64,000 nucleotides of DNA from Bimastos eiseni (Eukaryota > Annelida > Clitellata > Crassiclitellata > Lumbricidae): the NCBI GenBank assembly GCA_959347315.1, contig OY365809.1, forward strand, positions 1,218,282-1,282,281, in the 5' to 3' direction. This document shows, one piece after another, positions 45,086 through 56,744 of the stretch (position 1 is its first letter; each line of letters starts with the position of its first letter). A model generated the notes under the pieces. That model was not told where the DNA came from, did no database searches, and was given only the letters and a program-made list of their open reading frames with translations. The translations under genes and the position numbers were made by a program.

Positions 45086-45830
45086 GCGCAGTAGAAACTG
45101 AAATCGGAATTTACGATAAACGGTAATTCTGGTTAACGCGCGAGTCATGATACTGAAATAAATTCAATTGGAAAAATGTCTGAGAGAGAACCTGAAATTG
45201 AGTAGTTTGCGTTTACGCAATTTGAAGTTAGGTCTATTTACAAACATTAGCTATTGGCTATTAGTTTGTCATTGATGCAAAACCACTATAACCGAAACGA
45301 TCGAAACAACTTCGAGTTTCCCAGGGTGAGTAAGGATAGGCGCAAATTTATAATTTCGTTTGGTATTTGGTATCGAATTTGCTTGTTTAAAATCGTCTAA
45401 AGATTTCAGACGTGCTTTCTTTACTATTCAGAAGATAGGCGGAAGAAGAAATATCGAAAAAGATAAAACTCCGCAATATAAAAACTGTTCTTGGGAATTG
45501 ATACAATATACATTATAATTAAGTTTCAAATTGAAATTACAATTGAACCTTATTCCAGAAAACTGATACATTAGTATTTTACAGATATGTATTTCCACAC
45601 TTTTACAGCTATTTACTCGAGACCTTCGCCGTTCGCTCGGGGAACACCTGGGACACCCAGCAGAGGGGCTGGTAAACCCCGCGGTCGCCGTCTTCCTGCT
45701 ATTTTTAGGATCACTTGTCTTTCAGTGTTTCGAACTGTCTTGAACCTAGTGTCTTGGTCTCGGTCTCGGTACCTCACTGTCTCGGTCTCGTCTTGGTGTT
45801 GAAGTTTAAGGTCTTGCATACAACACTGAT
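45083..45830 (-). mobile_element. hAT-like element carrying a nested CTAGCTG fragment
   Basis: The right end, read inverted, is CAGTGTTGTATGCAAGACC followed by GAGACCGAGAC repeats, matching the hAT group at 41.8 kb. The left part shares 90 bp with 40640-40735. Within it, 45590-45712 is an inverted piece of the type I CTAGCTG element (TTCGCCGTTCGCTCGGGGAA), lacking the 5' hairpin. Confidence 0.55.
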
Positions 45831-46176
45831 GTTTACAAAGAGCTCCATAGAACTTAATTGACTGTAAAAAATTTGCATTGTCATGGGTTCCTGTGCATGA
45901 TACTTTATTGCCGCAACAGAATAGAACAAACGAGGCAACTACCGATGTTTTTTCCAAGTTAGACCTCTTTCCCGACCTTCAAGCCCGCCGAGTTGGGCAG
46001 CGGGCAAATGCTCAGGGCTCGAGAAATTTATGGACTCGGTCCCCAATCAATTTATAATTTTTTATAGTCAGTCGAACAAAGTTTATGATTCATGTCTTTT
46101 TAAATATACATGTAGTATCACTACATCTGAATAGTTAAGTAGTTAATAATTATTTTCATATATCTCTACTTCTAAT

Positions 46177-46323
46177 CAGAGGCGGCGATCTCGTTTGACA
46201 GGTCCCTACCTGTCAAACGATACCTGACACCCAATGAAAGTGGGGGACACACGTATAAAGTGTCCCCTCTCTGTGAAAGATGGGGGACTTGCCTCCCTCG
46301 ACCTCCCGGGATCGCCGCCCCTG
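46177..46323. mobile_element. 147-bp MITE with 8-bp target duplication
   Basis: The left end CAGAGGCGGCGATCTCG and the inverted right end CAGGGGCGGCGATCCCG form a near-perfect 17-bp terminal repeat. The flanks are a perfect CTTCTAAT duplication (46169-46176 and 46324-46331). hAT-like by terminus and duplication length. A second copy is at 62453. Confidence 0.9.
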
Positions 46324-46331
46324 CTTCTAAT

Positions 46332-46640
46332 CGTAGGAGTCTATTTCAACGGGGGGGAGGGGTGAAATATTCTTTTACGAGAATTTATGTATAGCGCCTC
46401 TTCAAGGCGACTACTCAGAGGCGCTCCCAACTCCAGCGCGGCCAAATAAAGTCGTCTTAATATAGTCTCCGGAGCGCATTTATCCTGAAATAGATCCGCC
46501 GGGGGTAAATATGTTTAGAATAGTCTGCGGGGGGGCGACCTTTAAGGGTGAGACTCTGTCACGCCACAGCGGCGTGACCGGCCATCATGGGAGACCATTA
46601 CCAACCGCCGCCATTGCCGAGTCTGGCGCATCCGACGTCA
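46332..46640 (+). repeat. Dispersed repeat interrupted by a LINE tail
   Basis: GGAGTCTATTTCAACG (46336) and CTGAAATAGATCCGCCGGGGG (about 46483) are adjacent parts of a repeat present near-whole at 50340-50530. Here they are separated by an inverted LINE tail (46385-46470, TATAGCGCCTCTTCAAGG..GAGGCGCTCCC). Confidence 0.65.
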
Positions 46641-46875
46641 ATTTCATATGTAAATATAATCTGCGTTCAGTCTGTTGCTTCGATTGCTACCGTATGAGCG
46701 TTCATCATCCGGAAGGCGAAAACCAATGCTAGGGCAGACATGTGATCCGTCTGGCGACTGGTCTGCGTCGGATAGAGTTGATATAACCGACATTGACGGT
46801 GTGGAAGGATGCTGCCTCTGAAAATATAATCTACGTTACGGGTGCGGTGATATATTTTGTTGCGTTTCGCGTCAA

Positions 46876-46968
46876 ATGGTTCACCAACAACATATTTAAA
46901 GACAAATGGGTTCACGGACAAATGGTTCAGGGACAAATGGTTCACCGACGAATGGTTCACCGACCAAA
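46876..46968 (+). repeat. 15-bp minisatellite (ACAAATGGTTCACCG)
   Basis: About five imperfect units; the open frame across it reflects the 15-bp period. Confidence 0.8.
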
Positions 46969-47003
46969 GTTATTATTCGCCCACTGTATTCGGTTAAAAT
47001 GGG

Positions 47004-47136
47004 AGTTGGATTGATGATCATAACACTTGCTCAAGTTGAATTTGGATTGATGACAAATGGAAGTTGGATTGATTAAAATTATTCATGTGGAAATATATAA
47101 GTTGGATTAACAAGCATTATAGTCATCAATCCAACT
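47004..47136. mobile_element. 133-bp MITE-like element
   Basis: Perfect 14-bp inverted ends AGTTGGATTGATGA (47004-47017) and TCATCAATCCAACT (47123-47136), with further internal GTTGGATT copies. No target duplication was identified. Confidence 0.65.
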
Positions 47137-47139
47137 TAA

Positions 47140-48440
47140 AAAATAGGAACCACAAATTTTTGAGGTTTTTATTTTTTATATTTAAGTTTTGAAGGTAAAT
47201 TGTACACGACCCTGAACGTGCGGAGTTGAATATTGAATCCGTTCTATCATAAAACCATTCGTGAAGCGACTCCGTTGCGATTTTCGGAGTTCCCTGAGCG
47301 CTGTACAAACTTTAATACAGGTCTCGTTGTCGGGCCTATGATTTTTTTAATCTTAACCTAATTGCTGATTTATATAACGCCACAACATGATATTGTGTTG
47401 GGGTTGCGTCCTTGATCTCAGGTGCTCGGCCTTCTCTCACTGGCCTCTGTCGCTTCTGGTCTTGGATCAACATCATTCTGAGGACAAGGCATTCGAAACC
47501 ACGCCCTGCGCTTGGATTTCTGGTTGCGCCTCAGAAATTTTGCATTTGTGATTACGATGAGGGATTTTGGTTTCGATGTTTCTTGAAATGATACGAGTCA
47601 GATTTGGGTGCGCCTGCTGTGAGAGGTCGACGATTTGCATGTGGTTGCAACTTGGTTCAGATTGCGAGAAGGCTTCCGACCCAATTTTGGCTCAATACAG
47701 CGATGGAAAGTGTTTGAGTATCCTGCTGACTTGTTAGTGAATTTTTATCTGAAATGACGTTTTTCAGGTCGGAAAGCCGACGATCAAGCTATCGCCCTTA
47801 TGCATTTGAACAGTATTTTGCGGTCTAAGTTATAGCACAAAGTCGATTTCCGCAGAAAGCAGTCGCAGTTTATAACAATTTCCGCGTCCTCATTGTGTGA
47901 GCCAGTACTTATCGGAACTGTTTTGGCGTAGTGTAATTTTCACTTCACACCTGGACGGTAAAGAGCAACAGTTATGCGACGCTGTAGGCAGCACTGATGA
48001 TCGGAGAAACCGTAAGGGAGCGTTTCCGTTGCTCTCGCATGATTTCAGTTGTAGCGTTAGAGTGCCTCCTTGTTTTCTATTTCACGCCATTCATATAAAC
48101 AGAAATTAGCCTCCATATCGATGGATGCGTGGACGGGTGTACGGTCGGTAGGTCGGATTTGGGTGGCTGGGATGATGCATGGATGGATGGTTAGATTAAT
48201 GGATGAAAAGAAGGGTATGGGAGTTAGTGGGTCGTTGGGTGGGTAGGCTGATTTATAGATGGGTAGAAACATAAAGGCGAACTTCGCTAAGTTTCACAAT
48301 AAACCAGCAAGTACCTGTTTTATGCCAAATGCTAATGTACTCTGATTTCTTCTCTGTTGGTGCCCGTTTATTTATAAAGACTGATTGCTTGTTGTGACCA
48401 TTCAATTGACCACTGCCACCCTGCTGATAATATTATAGAC
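47140..48440. other. No gene recognised
   Basis: A TATATAACGCC fragment at 47370 and GGAT-type repeats at 48115-48250 only. Confidence 0.4.
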
Positions 48441-48935
48441 TAGCTGGGGCACCCGACGTTCCCCGGGGTTGAGGCAGGTTTATGGACCTGGATAGGAGGA
48501 AGACGGCGGCCGCGGGTTCACCAACTCCTCTACTGGTTGTCCTAGGTGTTACCCGACGAACCGCGAAGGTTTCGAGTCAATAGGTCTAAAAGTGTGCAAA
48601 TGCGTGCAAAGTACATACCCACGTGACCGACTGTGCAAACGTATATCTCCCAAACTGTCCATTCATTCATGACGGTGTAAACGAAGAAAAGGCATGGTGC
48701 TTCTGGCGAATGAGAAGAAAACTTTGGGGGTCCAGAGACCTGTCCAAACACAGGTTTTTTGGCCTGGAGACCTGGAATACGGCGTCCGCGTTGTTCACGA
48801 ACCCCTCGACTGCGTGTCCCAGGTGATCCCAGAGCCAACGGTGATGGTTTCGAGTGAATAGCTCTAAAACTGTGCAAATGCATCGCCGGACAGAGAGACA
48901 CAGACAGACAGAATTCTCTCTTTATTAATATGGAT
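48441..48935 (+). mobile_element. CTAGCTG-hairpin element, type I, second full copy
   Basis: CTAGCTGGGGCACCCGACG start with a weakened hairpin. It has two internal units (about 48465-48605 and 48735-48875) as at 44.45 kb and ends GACAGAGAGACACAGACAGA then TTCTCTCTTTATTAATAT. Confidence 0.8.
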
Positions 48936-49609
48936 TTAAGTTTAATGCACGGTGATTATATAAATTATGTAGAAACTATCGCGAGGGCTCATTATGTATT
49001 GTGATTGGACGGTATAATTAGATTAGTTTCTCGGACCAATCACAGTGTTATGACTGGTCTAATTTTATACCAACCAGGATTCGTATGTGTTAAAAAGTAG
49101 TTGTACCAAGTTCGTGTTCTAGGTTTCTTAGTACGATTCTGCCTTAGGCCCACATCCGCCAAATAACGATACAGGTGACCAGGGTTTGAATTGCCAAATC
49201 TGAACTGAAGGGGGGTCGGCGAAAATTTTTCAGATGTCCAGATATCCCGACTTGAATTTTTACGAGCCTGAAACCGGTATACGGGCTAAATTGCAGAGGG
49301 TCACTGGGCGTGGGTGCCACTGAAATCTGATCTAGGGGGGTTTGCTTGACCCCCTAGGTCATTTTGAGAATTAACTGGCGGGATTAAAAAATGAACTGGG
49401 GGTTGAACTCTCCCAACCCCCGGATATTCAATCAATCACTGCAGATGACTCGCTGTTTACGCAGTTTTGGTTGCTGCCGCTGCTGCTGGAGGACGATTTT
49501 GACTTTTTCTTCACTTTAATTTTATGGTCAGATATTAAAATTTCTGAGTGGAATCGCTGGGATCGGATGTGTCAGATTATGAGTTCTTGAGGAGATGGCA
49601 CATGAGTGG

Positions 49610-49990
49610 AAAGCTTGGTGGGGTACACACTGAGACAGAAGATTGATCAGGTGGAAAAGGTGAATGGTGATGATTTCGCGAAGATAATATGTTGGCTGGG
49701 AGTATTGTATGGAGTTTTGTAGTCTAAGTGTGATAGGAGTGGATTCGCTTTGGGATTTTTAGAGAGTGAAGTGATTTGAGGATTGGAGTGATGTATGACA
49801 TTATGTTTGGGCGTTCCGGCGGCGGATTGACTCCTCTGAGAGCCACGAGGGACAGCACCAGAGAGTGAAAGGGATTCTGAACAGTGGCCGAGACTCATAA
49901 CCAAGAAGCAAGTCGATGACTATGAAGACTGTGATCGATAGTGTCGAATGCGGCTGAAATGTAGGGAGACAGAAGCATGATTCTGTAATA
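49610..49990 (-). pseudogene. CR1/L2-like LINE, internally deleted
   Basis: The - strand encodes ISAAFDTIDHSLHSHRLASW (RT palm motif A region of CR1/L2 LINEs, about 49960-49893). It then jumps directly to the C-terminal NPFHSLVLSLVAL..ITPILKSLHSL motifs. The intervening RT with the catalytic FADD-type motif is missing, so it is an internally deleted, dead copy. Confidence 0.75.
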
Positions 49991-49999
49991 ATTCTACAA

Positions 50000-50340
50000 C
50001 TACACACGCAATGGCAACATGCGCTGCTCCACGTTCAATCACTGGGAATCTTTCCAGCAAGAATAACAGGTGCCAACGTTCGGTATATAGTCACTGCAGA
50101 CAAGTTAAAATGCCGAGACGTTTGGTTCGTAAGAGACTCTATAACTTATTGGGCCTATCATGCTGGCATGGTTGTTAAGAGCCTTTCTTTAAACTAAAAT
50201 AATTTTAACTTTTAACTTTTGGTCTCGTCAACGAAATCGCTTATCTCTACTTCTAATTTTAGTTTAGTTAACTAACATATCACTGTTAGTTGGTTATAAA
50301 TATGATGTGGCTAGGTCTATAGCCTTTCTGGCGTTGAAAT
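50000..50340. other. No gene recognised
   Basis: Unique-looking intronic sequence. Confidence 0.4.
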
Positions 50341-50530
50341 TAACTCTCCCCTGGGAGTCTATTTCAACGAGGATTAAATATTCTCGCACCCCCTGCCGGA
50401 TACTGTTTCAGAATAGTATTCGAGTGTGAATTTATTCTGAAATAGATCCGCCGGGGGAGAATCTCTTATGAAACTGAGTCTTGGGAGGGGGAGGGAAGAG
50501 ACTTTTAAGGGGACACTCTGCCATGCCATC
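50340..50530 (+). repeat. Dispersed repeat, near-whole copy of the 46.3-kb repeat
   Basis: GGGAGTCTATTTCAACGAGG..TCTGAAATAGATCCGCCGGG..GACTTTTAAGGGGACACTCT correspond to blocks at 46336, 46483 and 46540. Confidence 0.7.
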
Positions 50531-50794
50531 ACCGTCTGAGCATTCCTGGCTGATGGTCAACGGACAGCGCGACGACCAAACCCACCCCGATATGAACTCG
50601 ACGGTAATGAAAACTGTGCGGTCGATATTGCGATAGATTAGCTGTGGGTCTGTCTGTCCGTCTATCTGCAGTCTCAGTTGCAGCTGATATGGAGTGTTCG
50701 ACGTACATGTACAATGTTATATCGACGCTCGTCTATATACACCGGGATTTTATCAATATGCAGATGTGTCTTCCGTCCTGTAAACTGTCTGTGT

Positions 50795-50875
50795 ATTATA
50801 TATATGTATATATATACATGTATATATATAATGTATATATATGTGTGTGTGTGTGTGTGTCTGTCTGTCTGTCTA

Positions 50876-50924
<49 letters not shown>

Positions 50925-50925
50925 G
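50795..50925. repeat. TA, TG and CTGT microsatellites in series
   Basis: (TA)n, (GT)n then (CTGT)n with one CTAT. Confidence 0.95.
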
Positions 50926-51361
50926 GTCCTTCTGTCTCTGCGTGCGACTTGTGTAGTTCCAGATGTCGCTATAAGCTGTCATTGATCTACAGTATTATAA
51001 ACCGTAGAACTGTCATGGACATCTGGTTGTTGGTTGTGATGGATTGATCTGCATAGCTAGAATCAAGAGCATGGGACCAGAGACGAGTCCTTGGAAAGAA
51101 GTCTGGGTCGGTGAATGCCTGAATGCAAGTCATTCATTTACGACCCGTACCCTCTCAAAAAAGTTACTGGGTGAAGTAACGTCCATTTTAGTTGTGGTGT
51201 GGAAATGGTGACGATTATGATCGTGGATGAAGATGATGATAAAAATAATAATATAACAATTTTCGTTTAATTTCAAACTGAAATTAATTATGATTATAAG
51301 CACAGTATGAACGAATGATGACAAGTTATTACAGGAGTCGAATATAACCGTCGGTAGGCAC

Positions 51362-51506
51362 GCCCATTACGCTATACATATAAGTTAACCAACGCCGCCG
51401 CCACCTAGCGAAAGAAGGACAGGTCAACCTTACGGGAATGCGGGTCTCGAACTCGGTTCCTCAGTTCTGCACCCCAGTGTGTTATCCATTACTCCACGGC
51501 CCCCTG
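51362..51506 (-). mobile_element. tRNA-Arg-like SINE
   Basis: On the - strand: GGGGCCGTGGAGTAATGGAT (A-box side) and GAGTTCGAGACCC (B box) at tRNA spacing, then a body with GACCTGTCCTTCTTTCGCTA. The head resembles tRNA-Arg (GCCGTGG..TAATGGATAA). The anticodon arm and acceptor stem are too altered for a working tRNA. A fragment is at 31152. Confidence 0.7.
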
Positions 51507-51639
51507 TGATGAAGACGGTAGTGGTGATGGTGGTATTGATAGGGGCACTAGGCACACATAGTCCACCAATATCAAACTAATTTTTACTGGATTGGGTGAA
51601 TTTATGCATTCAACTCGACAATTTATCTTTATAATTTTG

Positions 51640-51885
51640 GTATATGTCACATGGTAGTATCATTTTCTGTTGCCATTGTGGTCCCTTTTTCTGTGTGTAA
51701 TGACCTTCCCCACAATCCGTAATTGGATTTTAGTGTGGTCCTACCCTCATCTCTTCATTGTCTGAAGATTAGTTCTTCCTCTGCCTTTTGTTCTTGTTAT
51801 TCCTGTTCTTGTTCCTTATGTTCTTGTTATTATTATTGTTATTATTATTATTTTTATTATTATTATTATTATTATTGCATTACGA
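51640..51885 (+). pseudogene. LINE C-terminal scrap followed by a TTA tract
   Basis: The + frames give NDLPHNP, then DFSVVLPSSLHCLK, reminiscent of the LWNDLP..SSLSSFK LINE end; then (TTA)n at 51823-51878. A weak call. Confidence 0.4.
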
Positions 51886-51899
51886 ATCGGCGTTGTCGG

Positions 51900-53040
51900 A
51901 TGTACTTGTTTTTAACGTTTTACCCTGGTCTTATCCGAAGTGATTGAACATCTAAGCCTTGGGTTAAGTTTAATGAAGTTGCACACGTCAAACTCCTTTA
52001 GATAAATAAACACCGCGTTCGGTGTTAAGTATCCAGCGTAGGCCTACATGTCACCACAAAACATCTGTAACACATTTACATAGGCTCACGGTTCGTGCAT
52101 GTGGACCTTAAATGGCGTCGCGCCCATTGAAAAGAGGAGGGGTTCTGAAGGATCTTACCCTGTCAGTTACTTTTAGTGTCAGAGGACTCAGGACCATTGG
52201 GTTGGTATAGAAAACGTTGCATTTGCATACCAAACCCCTATATGAGTCTACGGGACTACTTAGGTGAAACCCAAATTGTGCAGTGGTCGTAGCGGTCTTG
52301 TATTTCCTGTTGTGCTCTGTGTTTTTGCTCGTCATGTGAACTCTTTTATTTTTGCAAAAGTGTCCTATATTTCCTGCATTTAAAAAGTCAGATTTCACGA
52401 TTTTTTCTCATGAATACATGATAATTTATATATTTTTTAAATTATATTATTGGGCTTTTAACTGATATTTTAGATTAGTATAAGTTACTAGTGTGTAGTA
52501 CAGCTTATGAATTATTAACAGGTAGATTCAATATAAATATCAATACTAGTAATAATTGTTTAGTGGTGTATGGTAGTTTTTTCATAGATGACAGGTTTTT
52601 GATTAATTAGTTTCTTGTAAGTAGAGAAACCAAACTAGGCCAGCTTGTACATAATCAAGCATCATCATCATCATCATCATCATCTCCTTGACTGACTCAT
52701 TGCCAGTCAATTGCTTCTTGAATGGCGAGTTTCATGTGGGTTTATGCCTATCCTAGTCGATGGTGAAGAAAAGCTGACGACCGATTACCACTATGCCGTG
52801 GGGAAAATGTGTTAGTGTAAAAGTCCTAAAAAGCCTGAGTTTTTATTTTATGTCAAATGTCCCGTAGTTTTATGACAGTCTGCTGCGACGTCTGCAAAAT
52901 TGCAAATGCTGTCGGGCCTTTGTCGATAAAATGGTAATTTATCAATTATACGGTATCCATAGCATGTGACAAATGCTACCACACATCTAACGGCCGTATT
53001 ATTTTTCACAAATCGATTTCTTTGCCCGCAGCCTTCACGC
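51900..53040. other. No gene recognised
   Basis: Unique-looking, AT-rich; an ATC run at 52665-52684. Confidence 0.4.
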
Positions 53041-53054
53041 AACAGTTTGAGCTA

Positions 53055-53128
53055 GCAGTAGTCTAGTGGATGGTTTGCTGGACTCATCCGAATGGACGGG
53101 ACTCAAATCCTAGCGACGACGAGAATAT
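53055..53128 (+). mobile_element. tRNA-like SINE head
   Basis: GTAGTCTAGTGGATGGTTTG followed at tRNA spacing by GGGACTCAAATCCTAGC resembles a tRNA with A and B boxes; the B box is degraded. Probably a SINE remnant. Confidence 0.45.
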
Positions 53129-53543
53129 AATTAAAAATGTTTTCCACTATTTGTACACTGACGTTTTTAATTATCTAATTTAAAGGCTTTTCAAAGTTAT
53201 TGCTGTCTTCACTAAAATTAATTAGTATTAGGTAGGGATTACCCGAGTTTGAATTTCTTGACAAGTACGAATCAAATTCAGAGGGTTGTATTTAGTACAG
53301 CACCATTGGAAATCGTTGTAAATTAGCGTAATTTAATTTTAAATCGTTTTTTAGCAACACACGAACTAATAGTAACTAACAGCTACAGGTATTATTAAAT
53401 ATGCCATCTGTTTGTCTGTCTCTGTCTGTCAATTCTGTTTGTCTGTCTGTCTCTGTACATACATTTGTGCAACTGTTAATCTTCTTATTGGAAATGTACC
53501 TTAATATAATATGCTGACGATGGGTTCCAATGGTTCGTTTTAG

Positions 53544-53833
53544 GTCGGCACACTTCTGGTTGCAGATTCGAAACCTGGTGAGTTGGCGTCGCTCGGACAA
53601 CCTCAACATGATGATGATGACCATATATCCGAAAGGTAACCCGCCCTACAACCTCACGATCTACAAGGGTAGCAACCAGGTCGTCATTACAAGAGCTTTT
53701 GCCCTCTACTTTCTCTACTCCAAGGTCTCTCAGGACATCATTGAATGGTTCCGGGACACCTACGCCCCTGATGAGTACATCTGGCCGACCCTCAACCACA
53801 ACCCACAGCTACATGCACCTGGAAGCTACAAGG
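53544..53833 (+). CDS. GCNT-like transferase, coding exon 2 (residues 307-404)
   Basis: Acceptor TCGTTTTAG|G and donor AAGG|GTAGGT give 290 nt that join exon 1 in phase 2 and exon 3 in phase 1. The exon holds the acceptor-side half of the GT-A domain: a basic/aromatic stretch, then YNLTIYKGSNQVVITRAFA (the counterpart of the SAYF.VSR.. block in GCNT1) and DTYAPDEYIWPTL (378-390). Glu384 aligns with Glu320 of mouse C2GnT-L, the catalytic base in that crystal structure. Asn343 is a possible glycosylation site. No DXD motif, as expected for this metal-independent family. Confidence 0.93.
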
Positions 53834-53906
53834 GTAGGTTACACAGACTGGTAAACAGACGGACGGACACAGACATTTAGACAAATAGACTTATACACAT
53901 ATAAAT

Positions 53907-54418
53907 ACTAGCTAGCTGTTAACCCGTGAAGAATCACCGGTTGGAAAATATAATAGCTCACGATTCAACCCGTTTCCTCCCATTACACAAAAAGGCTACA
54001 ACTTGCCCCAAAGGTAACAAAATTCAGCGGCCGTCGAACTGTTAACCCGTGAAACGCCCTATGAACAACATTGTTTACACCACCCGTATATTAGTAACGG
54101 CGATTCAACCTATTCAAAATCGAGTTTCATCCAAAAAGTGTGCATTTCATGTTGACAACTGCAAATATACTTAAATTACACGTTGTATTTAATTTATTAC
54201 TGCAAATATAGTTATAGCAAATATAGACGTGAATAAAACGTTTTTGAAACTCGAATCGAAACTAAATAACTAGTTTTTGCGTAAACAATAACCTTTGTAG
54301 GTGAGCCCATCGAATAACCTATGTAGGTCATCAGAAACGCGTCCAATCACGTACTGTCCAATTACGCACCATCGGACAGACACACGTAGGTCACGTGATT
54401 TAGGTACTTATTAGTTTA
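53907..54418 (+). mobile_element. CTAGCTG-hairpin element, type II, copy 2
   Basis: TACTAGCTAGCTGTTAACCC then AACCCGTG-AAGAAT-CACCGGTT (one stem mismatch). The body matches 38269-38718 but is about 60 bp longer near the 3' end (extra CCAATCACG..CCAATTACG segment). It ends near GTAGGTCACGTGATTTAGG, without the TAGA tail of copy 1. Confidence 0.75.
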
Positions 54419-54559
54419 GGATATTGACAGACAGTGTGTATCTGTGCATGACAGACAAGCAGTCAGTATGTATAATTATGTATATCTGTATGTGTGTTTG
54501 TATGCAGTTATGCATCTGATGACTTACGAATGAGCCATCAGAGTGTATGCAGTAGTCAT

Positions 54560-54650
54560 GTTTTTTTGTTTGTACGTATGTATGTATGTATGCAATGCAT
54601 GAATATATATATATGTATATTATATATATATATATAATATATATATGTAA
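54560..54650. repeat. ATGT and TA microsatellites
   Basis: A short ATGT run then TA runs arranged nearly palindromically (54602-54650). Confidence 0.85.
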
Positions 54651-55189
54651 TTGATCAGACAGATCTGATTTGATCTTAGACATTCTGCAAATGAATTCTC
54701 CAGATAAAATACAATCTAGGTAATTTATTGTAATTGGCAATTTCCATTGCTCCGGTGTCTTATCAACAAGCAGCCATAAATCAAGCCTTACTCAGGTGAA
54801 CGATGTCCAGAGAACCAGACCACGGAGACAGAGGGGGCAAAGGTAGGGTAGATCGACTTTTGAAAGTCGCATTTCTCAGTGTCCCATCAGGTGTAAGGAG
54901 TCTTAGAGTGGGAACCTTTTTCGCACGGAACCTTTTCGCACTTGAACCATTCTCTCACTGGTACCGAATCGGCGCTACACCCGGTCTGCATCCGTGTACG
55001 TATCAGTCGACCCCATCAGTCGGATGAATCGATCTTTGGATGTCGGATTAGTCTGATCGATTTCTGTGGCTATGATTGGATTTGTGGATGACTAGAGTCC
55101 CTTATTAATCAGTTTAGTGAAGCCTACAATTTAACTAATCAATTTACTTAATTAGTTTTAACGGTGAAGTGTGGCTTTATAAATGGTTT

Positions 55190-55618
55190 TACATGTATAT
55201 TTGTATATATATATATATTTTTATATATATATATGTTTGTGTGCATGTATGTATGTAAATTGTATGTATGTATGCATTTATGTACGTATGTATGTTATTA
55301 TTTATATTTATATGTATGTATGTTTTCATGCATGTATGTATATACGTATGTATGTATGCATGTATGTATGTACGTATGTATGTATGCATGTATGTATGTA
55401 TGTACGTATGTATGTATGTATATACATATGCATGCATGTATATACATATGTATGCCTGTATGTATGTATGTATGCATGTATGTATGTATGTATATATGTA
55501 TGTATATACGTATGCATGTGTGTATGTATGTATGCATGTATGTATGTATGTATGTATATATATATGCATGTATGTATGCATGCATGTATGTATGTATGTA
55601 TGTATGTATGTACGTATG

Positions 55619-55649
<31 letters not shown>

Positions 55650-56545
55650 ATACATATGTATGTATGTATATATATATGTATGTATGTATATATGTATATA
55701 TGCATGTATGTATGTATGTATGTATGTATGTATATACATATGCATGCATGTATATACATATGTATGCCTGTATGTATGTATGTATGCATGTATGTATGTA
55801 TGTATATATGTATGTATATACGTATGCATGTGTGTATGTATGTATGCATGTATGTATGTATGTATGTATGTATATATATATGCATGTATGTATGCATGTG
55901 TGTATGTATGTATGTATGCATGTATGTATGTATGCATGTATGTATGTATGCATGTATATATGTATGTATATATATATACATGTATGTATGTATGCATGTA
56001 TGTATGTATGTATGCATGTATGTATGTATGCATGTATATATGTATGTATATATATATACATGTATGTATCTATGCATGTATGTATGTATGTATGTATGTA
56101 TGTATGTATTAATGTATGTATGCATGTATATATGTACTATACACACATACATGCATACATGGTACATACATACATACATAGTACATACACACATTCATAC
56201 ATACATACATACATACATACATGCATACATGGTACATACATACATACATAGTACATACATACATACATACATACATGGTACATACATACACACATAGTAC
56301 ATACATACGTACGTACATACATAGATACATACCTTTGTACATACATACATACAAACATACCTATGTACATACATACATACATACATGCATACAAACATAC
56401 ATACATATATACATACATAGTACATACATACATGCATACATACAAAGATATATGCAAAACATACACACGAGCGTGCATACACACATTCAAACATACAAAG
56501 ATATATGCATACAAAACACATTTGTACATATGTATTACACACGAC
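55190..56545. repeat. 1.35-kb ATGT/ATAC block with a strand switch
   Basis: From 55190 to about 56130 the + strand is (ATGT)n with TA and ATGC variants; from about 56140 to 56545 it is the complement, (ATAC)n. Higher-order copies are visible: a segment starting TATACATATGCATGCATG recurs 312 bp apart (55421 and 55733), and CATGTATATATGTATG recurs 80 bp apart (55951 and 56031). All the long frames here, up to 377 codons, are artefacts. Confidence 0.95.
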
Positions 56546-56744
56546 ATTCAGAAGGCTAGAATCCACGTTGGCCTTAATCGTAAAAACACTGCGGGCGAAA
56601 AAACACATGGACCGGGAAGTTGTATCCACTCGCGTGGATTGACTCGCATAAAGTTATTTCCTATCGAGGTCTACGCACTCTAGGACGCAAGGCTCCCGCA
56701 GATACCGTGCCTTCCACGAGCACCTATAAGGCATAGGAAGAGGA

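Larger units (their letters stand above)
40089..53543 (+). other. Intron 1 of the transferase coding region (13,455 bp)
   Basis: Phase-2 GT-AG intron: CG in exon 1 plus G in exon 2 complete an Arg codon (residue 307). It is filled by minisatellites, hAT elements, CTAGCTG-hairpin elements, LINE debris and SINEs described separately. No other gene was found inside. Confidence 0.9.

Noticed and set aside
55164..56297. Reading frames of 290-377 codons on both strands
   Set aside because: They are produced by ATGT/ATAC tetranucleotides, which are open in every frame; no other content.
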